Assembly (NCBI GenBank): GCA_965203375.1
Contig: OZ241886.1
Coordinates: 2,542,001 to 2,606,000, forward strand
DNA length: 64,000 bases
Origin: CATQHS01 sp965203375
GTDB lineage: Bacteria; Actinomycetota; Acidimicrobiia; Acidimicrobiales; Aldehydirespiratoraceae
Reading direction: 5' to 3'
Shown in pieces: positions 7,409 to 14,700 of the stretch; position 1 is the first letter of the stretch, and the number at the start of each line of letters is the position of its first letter. Made by a program: the position numbers and the translations under genes. The notes under the pieces were generated by a model. The model did no database searches, was not told the origin of the DNA, and worked only from the letters and a program-made list of their open reading frames with translations.

Positions 7409-8344
7409 TCATGCTGTTTGCATGTGCCGTCGGGGTTCGCCCCCGGCTCCGGCCCCGACGGGCTCGGATTCCAGGGACCGCAGGAAGTCGATGCTGGCGG
7501 CCATGCCCAGCTTGGGCCCGGCCCTCCCCGAGGGGTTGTCCTCGGCGATCACCGCATCCTGCTCCAGGACGTACCAGAGGTCGCGTCCCGATTGCTCGAG
7601 GTAAGCGACGATCTCGGCGATCGGCGCCCCCCCTCGACCCAGGGGCGGGAAGAGGCCGCGCCCGACCGCTTCCACGAACGTCAGCTCTCCCGCCGTCAGA
7701 TTCTCGGCCAGGGCCGGGTCCACGTCCTTCAGGTGGACCAGGCCGATGCGCTCGGCGTGGCGCTTCGCCATCTCGACTATGTCGCTGCCGCCGAGGCGCA
7801 GATGGGCGGTGTCGAGCACCAGCGACGCGCCGGAGCAGTCGAGCAGGCGCCGGGTCTCGGCGTCGAGCTCGATGAGCGAGCCGACGTGGGGGTGGACGGC
7901 CTGGGTCAGGCCGTAGGCCCCGACTGTCTCGTCGATCTCGTCCAGAAATCGCCAGATGGCGTCCCACTGCCGGCGGTCGAGGCCGGGCCGCTCCCAGCGG
8001 TCGAAGCCCGACACGGCGCAGGTGACGAAGAACTGGCCGCCGGCGCCGGAGATGAGGGCCGCGGCGCGGCGGGCGGCGGCCCGGGTCTGGTCGGCCCGGT
8101 CGGGGTCGTGCAGCACCAGGGGGACGAACCCGCCCAGCAGCCCCAGGCCGTGGCCGCCGAGGACGGCCCGCAGCTCGGCCGGGTCGGTGGGCAGGAAGCC
8201 GATGGAGCCCAGCTCGGTGTGGGTGAACCCGAGCGACGCCATCTCCGACAGCACCTGCTCCACCGGGAGCTGGTGGCCCCAGCCGGGGACCTCGCAGATG
8301 CCCCAGCTAATGGGCGCGGCGGCGATTCGATCGAGCAGGGCCAT
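7409..8344 (-). CDS. Inosose dehydratase/isomerase-like TIM-barrel protein (IolE-like)
   Basis: A TIM-barrel sugar isomerase/epimerase family protein of about 311 residues. The start LLDRIAAAPISWGICEVPG matches actinobacterial inositol-cluster IolE/IolI-type proteins, which dehydrate or isomerise keto-inositols. Metal-site regions are visible: HTELGS near 40, LDTAHLRLGG near 190 and LVHLKDVDP near 220, giving the Glu/Asp/His set of the family. The ATG at 8344 is chosen over the 8452 start because the latter would read through the operator and promoter. It is the first gene of the operon, directly behind the LacI-regulated promoter. IolE and IolI cannot be told apart with certainty here. Confidence 0.82.
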   Translation of the reverse strand: MALLDRIAAAPISWGICEVPGWGHQLPVEQVLSEMASLGFTHTELGSIGFLPTDPAELRAVLGGHGLGLLGGFVPLVLHDPDRADQTRAAARRAAALISGAGGQFFVTCAVSGFDRWERPGLDRRQWDAIWRFLDEIDETVGAYGLTQAVHPHVGSLIELDAETRRLLDCSGASLVLDTAHLRLGGSDIVEMAKRHAERIGLVHLKDVDPALAENLTAGELTFVEAVGRGLFPPLGRGGAPIAEIVAYLEQSGRDLWYVLEQDAVIAEDNPSGRAGPKLGMAASIDFLRSLESEPVGAGAGGEPRRHMQTA

Positions 8345-8435
8345 GCGCGTCTTGCGGCTCCCCCCGTTGTCGTCGAATGGCCCCCGACCCGGCCCGGTCG
8401 GCCCGCGCCGATCGTCGAGGCCCCGCCCCTTTGGA

Positions 8436-8449
8436 TTGGAGCGCTTCAA
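8436..8449. promoter_or_regulatory. LacI-family operator
   Basis: TTGGAGCGCTTCAA is a near-perfect 14-bp palindrome with the central GC step and TTG/CAA ends typical of LacI-family operators. It lies between the iolE-like gene and the divergent LacI gene and overlaps the predicted start point of the operon. A second, looser inverted repeat CTTGAA/TTCAAG (8479-8484, 8501-8506) could be an auxiliary site. Confidence 0.6.
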
Positions 8450-8450
8450 C

Positions 8451-8478
8451 ACTTTATCGTTCCGACCGTGGATGTCAA
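8451..8478 (-). promoter_or_regulatory. Promoter of the inositol-type operon
   Basis: On the minus strand a -35 TTGACA (8478-8473) is followed after 16 bp by a -10 TAAAGT (8456-8451). The start point would fall near 8444, inside the palindromic operator, and about 100 nt ahead of the iolE-like ATG. Confidence 0.6.
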
Positions 8479-8523
8479 CTTGAACGCCGTCGACGTGAAT
8501 TTCAAGGGAAAGGCCGCCGGGCC

Positions 8524-9585
8524 GTGAGCCGCCCGACTGGCCGCCGGGCCGACGAACCGCCGGCCCGGCCGCCCGGCCGGCCCACGATGGAGGACGTGGC
8601 CGAGCGGGCCGGCGTGTCCCGGGCCCTGGTCTCCTTGGTGATCAACGGCTCCCCCAAGGTCTCCGAGCAGAAGCGGCGCCGGGTGCGGGAGGCGGCCCGG
8701 GCGCTCGGCTACCGGCCCAACCTGATGGCCCGAAGCCTGGCCCAGCAGCGGACCCGGATCATCGGAGTGCTGGTCAACGACTTGCGCAACCCGTTCTTCG
8801 CCGAGGTGGTCGAGGGCATAGAGATGGCGGCCGAGAGCGGCGAGTTCGGCATCGTGGTGCTCAACGGCCGGCGCGACCGCGGCCGCGAGCTGACCGCGGT
8901 GGAGACCCTGGTCCAGCTCCAGGTGGAGGGGCTGGCCCTGGTCGGGGCCCAGCTCGACGGCGACGACTTGGACGAGATCACCGACATCGTGCCCACCGTG
9001 GTGGTGGCCAGCGACCTGGGCCGCCCCGTGGACCACTCCGGGGTGGACACCATCGTCACCGACGGCCGGCGGGGGGCCGAGCTGGTGGTGGAGCACCTGG
9101 CGTCTTTGGGGCATGAGCGCATCCTGCACATCGACGGGGCCGGCAACGCCTCGGCCGCCGAGCGGCGCCAGGGCTACCGCCGGGGCATGGAGGCGGCCGG
9201 GCTGGGCGAGCTGGCCGACGTCCGGACCGGCGGCGACGACGAGGCGGCCGCCTTCGCCGCCATCGACGAGATCCTGGCCGAGCCAGCCCCGCCCACCGCC
9301 GTCTTCGCCTTCAACGACCTGCTGGCCGCGGGGGTGCTGGACCGGCTGGACGACGCCGGGGTTCCGGTCCCCGGCGGCATGTCGCTGGTCGGCTTCGACA
9401 ACACCTTCATCTCGGCCCTGCACCATCTGGCCCTCACCACCGTCAACCAGCCCCGCCTGACCATGGGCCGCATGGCCGTCGACGCCCTGCTGGAGCGGCT
9501 CAACGACGGACGGGACGAGCCCGTGCGCCACACCCTCGAGCCCGAGCTGGTGGTGCGGGGCACCACCGGCCCCCCGCCCCCCTAG
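8524..9585 (+). CDS. LacI-family transcriptional regulator
   Basis: A 353-residue repressor with an N-terminal LacI helix-turn-helix (TMEDVAERAGVSRALVSLVI, residues about 21-40, then the hinge helix LGYRPNLMARSLAQQRT) and a periplasmic-binding-like effector domain with the terminal motif DGRDEPVRHTLEPELVVR. It probably senses inositol or a derived metabolite and represses the divergent transport and catabolic operon through the palindrome at 8436-8449. The GTG at 8524 is chosen because it gives a short 20-residue lead to the HTH and leaves the intergenic operator free. Divergent placement next to the operon it controls is usual for the family. Confidence 0.92.
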   Translation: MSRPTGRRADEPPARPPGRPTMEDVAERAGVSRALVSLVINGSPKVSEQKRRRVREAARALGYRPNLMARSLAQQRTRIIGVLVNDLRNPFFAEVVEGIEMAAESGEFGIVVLNGRRDRGRELTAVETLVQLQVEGLALVGAQLDGDDLDEITDIVPTVVVASDLGRPVDHSGVDTIVTDGRRGAELVVEHLASLGHERILHIDGAGNASAAERRQGYRRGMEAAGLGELADVRTGGDDEAAAFAAIDEILAEPAPPTAVFAFNDLLAAGVLDRLDDAGVPVPGGMSLVGFDNTFISALHHLALTTVNQPRLTMGRMAVDALLERLNDGRDEPVRHTLEPELVVRGTTGPPPP

Positions 9586-9596
9586 GGCCAGCCGCC

Positions 9597-10178
9597 GTGC
9601 TCGACCACGTGTTCACCGACGCCATCGGCGCCCTGCGCGACGCCTTCGCCGACGCCCGGCTCGAGCGCCTGGCCTTCGAGGAGCGCTTCCAGACCGACCT
9701 GCTGCTGGGCGACATCACCTGGGAGACCTCCTACGGACTGCCCGGCGAGAGCCTGCCCGCCCGGGTCCAGGCCGAGGTGACCTGCGTGTGGCCCACCTGG
9801 TCGCAGACCGCCTACCGGAACTGGTACATCGACGACTACACCGAGCCGTCCTGGATACTGATCGCCATCGTGCTGCGCGTCCAGGGTCTGGCCGAGATGC
9901 CGGCGGCGGCCCCGATGCTGGAGGCGCTGCCCGCCCTCAGCCCCCCGATCGGGGCCGAGCCCCTGGTGCGGACCGGGCCGACCGTGGAGTCGATCTACGG
10001 GGCCGACCTCGACGACATCAAGTACGCGGCCGAAGTCGGCTACGAGGGCACCTACGAACTCGACGAGGCCGGGCTGGCCGACGGCTCGGCTCTCGACCGC
10101 CACTTCAACGCGCTGGGCGGGTGGATCGCCTCGCTGCTGGTGAAGCTGGGCGACATGGACCTCCGCCACAGCGCCTGA
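9597..10178 (+). CDS. Conserved hypothetical protein, acidic, 193 aa
   Basis: I do not recognise a family. The protein is acidic, soluble, without signal peptide or membrane segment. It has a Trp-rich central region (WPTWSQTAYRNWYIDDYTEP near 62-81) and a C-terminal helix-rich end (HFNALGGWIASLLVKLGD). The GTG start at 9597 lies 11 bp after the LacI stop, so it is probably cotranscribed with the regulator. Codon use matches the neighbours, which supports a real gene. Confidence 0.7.
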   Translation: MLDHVFTDAIGALRDAFADARLERLAFEERFQTDLLLGDITWETSYGLPGESLPARVQAEVTCVWPTWSQTAYRNWYIDDYTEPSWILIAIVLRVQGLAEMPAAAPMLEALPALSPPIGAEPLVRTGPTVESIYGADLDDIKYAAEVGYEGTYELDEAGLADGSALDRHFNALGGWIASLLVKLGDMDLRHSA

Positions 10179-10233
10179 CGGGCGCGTCCGGCTCGGTCCG
10201 AGCCCGGTCAGGCTCGCCCTCGAGCAATCGATT

Positions 10234-10260
10234 GCGCAAGCAGTTGCGCATGTTGTTTGG
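10234..10260 (+). terminator. Possible intrinsic terminator after the 9597-10178 gene
   Basis: GCGCAA-GCAG-TTGCGC forms a 6-bp hairpin (10234-10249) followed by the T-rich ATGTTGTTTGG. It is short for a terminator. A perfect 10-bp palindrome CAATCGATTG lies just upstream, and a purine tract (10261-10290) follows. Confidence 0.4.
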
Positions 10261-10328
10261 CGGAGGAGGAGAAGGGGGAGGAGGGTAGGGTGCCTCGTTG
10301 TTGCCGATCACCATGGGGGGTGCGAACG

Positions 10329-12263
10329 ATGACCAAGGCGCTGCTCGAAGACGGCAAGCACTGCTCGAAGAAGGCCAGGCACGCCTTGACAGCCGTAGCG
10401 GCGGCTATCTCGCTTCTCGCGGCCCTCCCGGCCCCGGTCTCGGCTCAGACCAGCCCACCGTGTGACGATGACGATGTCGTGGTGCAAACCAATGACGCCC
10501 TGCGAGCCGACTGCAGGGCACTTTGGGCCTTCTACAACCGGCTCAGCGATCCCGGCACGTTAGACGATGCCGGCTACGGCCAGTGGGGAGCAAGCAATTC
10601 CATTTTCGCCTGGAGCGGCCTGTTAGTCGGCGCCAAAGGCGGCGACACTGTAGCAAGAGTAAGGGAACTGGATTTGACCAATTTCGGTCTTCAAGGGTCA
10701 ATTTCTGCTGAAATAGGCAAACTCACACAACTCGAAAAACTAAATCTGAGTTACAACAGTCTGTCGGGATCTATACCCGCCGCAATAGGCAAACTCACAA
10801 AACTCAGAGAACTAGAACTCGGTGACAATAATCTCAGGGGAAGAATCCCCACCGACATCGGCAAACTCACAAACCTCGAGCGTTTACAACTAAGAGACAA
10901 CGATCTGTCGGGTTCTATACCAGCCGCAATAGGCAAACTCACTAACGTCGAATACTTAAACGTCAGTGATAATAGATTGTCGGGAAGGATCCCCACCGAC
11001 ATCGGCAAACTCACAAAACTCAGATACCTAAATCTCAGTCGTAACATTGGGGTGCGAGGATCTATACCCTCCGCTATAGGCAGCCTTACGAATCTTGAGG
11101 ATCTGAACCTCTCATATATGAATTTGTCAGGTTCCTTGCCCACGACAATGGGCAATCTCACAAACCTCGAAAATTTGTATCTCCAATATAATCGGCTGCG
11201 AATGAACGTCTTGCCTGGATCAATCCCGGCAGCTCTAAGCTCACTAAACCTGGCATATTTAAACCTTGACAATAACATCTTCCTCAACCCGCCGCCGCCA
11301 CCTCCTCCTCCACCGCCTCCGACTGACGAGAACGGCGACGACGGCGAAGTCGACGACGGAGACGAAGACGGCGACGACGGCGGAGACGACGGAGACGACG
11401 ACGGCGAAGACGACGGAGACGACGACGGCGAAGACGACGGAGACGACGACGGCGAAGACGACGGAGACGACGACGGCGAAGACGACGAAGGCGAAGACGA
11501 CGGCACCGGCCCGGTCACCAACGTCGACGACGGCGAAGGCGGCGACGGCGAAGGCGATCGGGTTCGCATTGGCCCGGGCCGCTATCGCGACAGCGAAGGC
11601 CGAGTCTTCATCGGTCCGGGGGGCGACAGCGGAATCGGCCCGGTCGCCGAAGTCGGCGAAATCGACGATGACTCAGAACCCGATTCCGGGCCTGGCGAAG
11701 ACGCAGAGCCCGTCGGGCGATTCGCTGACGACGACCGCAGCGTTCATCAAGCCAACATAGAGGTCATCGCCGATCGGGGCATAACATTGGGCTGCGACCC
11801 GACGCACCTGGACCGGTTCTGCCCCAACCGAGAGGTCACCAGAGCCCAGATGATGGCCTTCTTGGCCCGGGCCCTGGGCGAGAGCGGATCCCAGGCTGCA
11901 AGCTCGTTCTCCGACGTCGCCGACGACGCCTGGTACCTGCCCTACCTGGCGCGGCTGGCCGAGCTCGGAGTGGCCGAGGCCGACTCAGACGGCGCCTTCC
12001 GGCCCCTCGACCCCCTCACCCGGGCCGACATGGCCGTGCTCCTCACCCGGGCCTTCCCCCACATCACCGCAGTAGCCGAACCCACCGGAGTGTTCGACGA
12101 CGTGCCCGCCGACGCCCCCTACGCCGGCGAAGTGGAAGCCACCTTCGCCGCCGGAGTCACCCGAGGCTGCTCGAGCCAGCCCAGTCTCTACTGCCCCGAC
12201 AACACCGTCACCCGCGCCCAGATGGCCTCATTCCTAGCCCGAGCCCTCGAAGACACCCCATAG
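10329..12263 (+). CDS. Secreted leucine-rich-repeat protein with S-layer-homology C-terminus (first of three)
   Basis: A signal peptide (hydrophobic core AVAAAISLLAALPAPVSAQ, near residues 22-40) precedes a Cys-flanked cap and about nine plant-type 24-residue leucine-rich repeats of the form L..LNLS.N.LSGSIPAAIGKLT. A polyproline run, a long Asp/Glu/Gly stretch and three S-layer-homology modules with RAQMMAFLARAL and RADMAVLLTRAF motifs follow. It is probably exported and held at the cell surface, where the repeats bind a protein or glycan. The ATG at 10329 is preceded by GGGGGG. A TAGGGT -10-like box lies at 10286-10291. The repeat region uses AT-rich codons unlike its neighbours. It abuts the next paralogue without a gap. 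Confidence 0.88.
   Translation: MTKALLEDGKHCSKKARHALTAVAAAISLLAALPAPVSAQTSPPCDDDDVVVQTNDALRADCRALWAFYNRLSDPGTLDDAGYGQWGASNSIFAWSGLLVGAKGGDTVARVRELDLTNFGLQGSISAEIGKLTQLEKLNLSYNSLSGSIPAAIGKLTKLRELELGDNNLRGRIPTDIGKLTNLERLQLRDNDLSGSIPAAIGKLTNVEYLNVSDNRLSGRIPTDIGKLTKLRYLNLSRNIGVRGSIPSAIGSLTNLEDLNLSYMNLSGSLPTTMGNLTNLENLYLQYNRLRMNVLPGSIPAALSSLNLAYLNLDNNIFLNPPPPPPPPPPPTDENGDDGEVDDGDEDGDDGGDDGDDDGEDDGDDDGEDDGDDDGEDDGDDDGEDDEGEDDGTGPVTNVDDGEGGDGEGDRVRIGPGRYRDSEGRVFIGPGGDSGIGPVAEVGEIDDDSEPDSGPGEDAEPVGRFADDDRSVHQANIEVIADRGITLGCDPTHLDRFCPNREVTRAQMMAFLARALGESGSQAASSFSDVADDAWYLPYLARLAELGVAEADSDGAFRPLDPLTRADMAVLLTRAFPHITAVAEPTGVFDDVPADAPYAGEVEATFAAGVTRGCSSQPSLYCPDNTVTRAQMASFLARALEDTP
11383..11485 (+). repeat. 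24-bp tandem repeat encoding an Asp/Glu/Gly linker
   Basis: GGAGACGACGACGGCGAAGACGAC is repeated about four times in frame and encodes GDDDGEDD units. The linker lies between the leucine-rich repeats and the S-layer-homology domains and probably binds divalent cations or acts as a charged spacer. Confidence 0.85.
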
Positions 12264-14579
12264 ATGACAAGGCACAATTCGAAGAAGGTTCCGAAGCACG
12301 CGGCGCTGGCCGTAGCGGCGGCTGTCTCGCTTCTCGCGGCCGTTCCGGCCCCGGGCTCGGCTCAGACCAGCTCGCCATGTGACGACAACCGAGTCGTGCC
12401 TGCAGAACAAGACGACCTGAAAGCCGACTGCAAGGCACTTTGGGCCTTCTACAACCGGCTCAGCGATCCCGGTCGGCTGGCCGAGGCAGGCAGCGGTCAG
12501 TGGGGACCGAACAGATATCTTGGATTCTGGGAGGGCGTGACAGTGACAGTCGACTCCACAATCAAATCAAATCGAGTAACAAAACTGTCCGTCAGAGATG
12601 CCGGTCTTCAAGGGACGATTTCTGCCGACATGGGCAAACTCACAGGCCTCACACATCTGCTCCTTGATGAAAATAACCTGTCGGGAACTATATCCGTACT
12701 GAGCAAGCTCACAAACCTGGAAATGCTGAACCTAAGGGGCAATAGATTGACGGGTACCATACCCACCGACGTAGGCAAACTCACAAACCTCACACATCTG
12801 CTCCTTGATGAAAATAGATTGTCAGGAGCTATACCCACCGACATAGGCAAACTCACAAACCTTATACACTTGAGCCTCGGCACTAATAGGTTGTCGGGAA
12901 CTATACCTGCAGAGATCGGCAAACTCACAAACCTAGAGCAACTGGAGATCTATAAGACCGGGTTGTCGGGAACTATACCTGCCGACATAGGCAAACTTAC
13001 AAACCTCACACGACTAACGCTCAGTAACAGCAAGCTATCGGGAACTATACCCGCAGAAATCGGCAAACTCACAAACCTCGAAGTACTGTCACTCGGTTAC
13101 AATAGATTATCGGGTACTATCCCCACAGAAATCGGCAAACTCACAAACCTCATACAACTGGACCTCGGTCGTAATAGTTTGACAGGAAGTATCCCTTCCA
13201 ACATAGGCAAACTCACAAACCTCGGCGACCTGAACCTGAGAATCAATAGGCTGACAGGCACCATACCCACTGACATAGGCAAACTCACAGGACTCCGACA
13301 CCTGTACCTCGATAGAAATCGATTGTCGGGAACGATCCCCGCCGACATAGGCAAACTCACAAACCTCATACAACTGGACCTCGGCGATAATAGGTTGTCG
13401 GGGACGATCCCCGCCGAAATGGGCGAGATCACATCCCTACAGATATTGTATCTCAATAACAACCGGTTGCGTATTGATATCTTGCCGAGATCGGTCCGAA
13501 TAGATAGACGAGTAGATAGATCTGAATCGTTCCCGACACAACTAAGACCACTGATCAACCTGACAGAATTGGATCTTCGTGGCAACATCCTCCGCAGCCC
13601 GCCTCCTCCGCCACCGACTACCCAACCTCCTCCACCGCCACCGACTACCCAGCCTCCTCCTCCTCCTCCACCACCACCGCCACCGACTGACGGTGACGGT
13701 GGCGACAACGGCGACGGAAACGGCCCGGTCACCAATGTCGACGGCGGCGACGACGAGAACGGCAACGAAGGCGAGAACGGCGACGACGAAGGCGACGGCA
13801 ACGGCCCAGTCACCAATGTCGACGGCGGCGAGAACGGCGACGACGAGAACGGCGGCGACGAAGGCGACGACGGCGAGAACGGACCGGTCACCAATGTCGA
13901 CTCCCCAGGGCCCTTGCCCGACCCGGGACCGCTACCCGACCCCGAACCCGGCGATGAGGGCGGGCCGCCGGTGCAGTCGGGCGAAGACGGCGACGGCAGC
14001 GAGCCACCCGGCCCGTCAGGCAGCGTCGGAAGGTTCGCCGATGACGACCGCAGCGTTCATCAAGCCAACATCGAGGTCATCGCCGATCGGGGCATAACAT
14101 TGGGCTGCGACCCCAATCACCTAGACCGGTTCTGCCCCAACCAAGAGATCACCAGAGCCCAGATGATGGCCTTCTTGGCCCGGGCCCTGGGCGAGGAGGG
14201 CAACCCCGAGGCTGAGAACTCCTTCACCGACGTCGCCGACGAAGCCTGGTATCTGCCCTACCTGGCCCGGCTGGCCGAGCTCGGAGTGGCCGAGGCCGAC
14301 TCAGACGGCGCCTTCCGGCCCCTCGATCCCCTCACCCGGGCCGACATGGCCGTGCTCCTCACCCGGGCCTTCCCCCACATCACCGCGGTCGCCGAACCCA
14401 CCGGGGTGTTCGACGACGTCCCCGCCGACGCCCCCTACGCCGGCGAAGTGGAGGCCACCTTCGCCGCCGGGGTCACCCGAGGCTGCTCGAGCCAGCCCAG
14501 TCTCTACTGCCCCGACAACACCGTCACCCGCGCCCAGATGGCCTCATTCCTAGCCCGAGCCCTCGAAGACGACTCATAG
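12264..14579 (+). CDS. Secreted leucine-rich-repeat protein with S-layer-homology C-terminus (second of three)
   Basis: A 771-residue paralogue of the preceding gene. Signal peptide (LAVAAAVSLLAAVPAPGSAQ), the same cap motif (ALWAFYNRLSDPG), about 13 leucine-rich repeats dominated by the unit LSGTIPxxIGKLTNLxxLxL, a Pro-rich and acidic Gly/Asn linker with repeated GPVTNVDGG, and three S-layer-homology modules nearly identical to those of the first gene. The ATG follows the upstream TAG directly (TAGATG), so the two are cotranscribed and probably translationally coupled. The near identity of the C-terminal 180 residues at DNA level points to recent duplication or gene conversion. The ligand is unknown. 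Confidence 0.88.
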   Translation: MTRHNSKKVPKHAALAVAAAVSLLAAVPAPGSAQTSSPCDDNRVVPAEQDDLKADCKALWAFYNRLSDPGRLAEAGSGQWGPNRYLGFWEGVTVTVDSTIKSNRVTKLSVRDAGLQGTISADMGKLTGLTHLLLDENNLSGTISVLSKLTNLEMLNLRGNRLTGTIPTDVGKLTNLTHLLLDENRLSGAIPTDIGKLTNLIHLSLGTNRLSGTIPAEIGKLTNLEQLEIYKTGLSGTIPADIGKLTNLTRLTLSNSKLSGTIPAEIGKLTNLEVLSLGYNRLSGTIPTEIGKLTNLIQLDLGRNSLTGSIPSNIGKLTNLGDLNLRINRLTGTIPTDIGKLTGLRHLYLDRNRLSGTIPADIGKLTNLIQLDLGDNRLSGTIPAEMGEITSLQILYLNNNRLRIDILPRSVRIDRRVDRSESFPTQLRPLINLTELDLRGNILRSPPPPPPTTQPPPPPPTTQPPPPPPPPPPPTDGDGGDNGDGNGPVTNVDGGDDENGNEGENGDDEGDGNGPVTNVDGGENGDDENGGDEGDDGENGPVTNVDSPGPLPDPGPLPDPEPGDEGGPPVQSGEDGDGSEPPGPSGSVGRFADDDRSVHQANIEVIADRGITLGCDPNHLDRFCPNQEITRAQMMAFLARALGEEGNPEAENSFTDVADEAWYLPYLARLAELGVAEADSDGAFRPLDPLTRADMAVLLTRAFPHITAVAEPTGVFDDVPADAPYAGEVEATFAAGVTRGCSSQPSLYCPDNTVTRAQMASFLARALEDDS

Positions 14580-14590
14580 CCATCTGGAAA

Positions 14591-14620
14591 TGGGCGAGCG
14601 CCGCCCCCGATGCTCGCCCA
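14591..14620 (+). terminator. Stem-loop after the second LRR gene
   Basis: TGGGCGAGC and GCTCGCCCA form a 9-bp stem with a 12-nt loop, 12 bp after the stop codon. No T-run follows, so it may be a factor-dependent terminator or an mRNA stabiliser. Confidence 0.4.
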
Positions 14621-14700
14621 CCCAGGCACCGCGGCTCTGGACTCAGCGATGTCGTCGGATCAATGACGGCCATTGTCGGCGGCCATGCTGGTAGGGTCCG

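Noticed and set aside
7290..7967. N-terminal extension of the sugar-binding protein by about 225 codons
   Set aside because: A lipoprotein signal and AGGAGGG site at 7289 mark the true start; the extension overlaps the iolE-like gene in another frame.
11383..11485. Regular 24-bp repeats as a CRISPR array
   Set aside because: Units are contiguous with no spacers and are in frame within an LRR gene.
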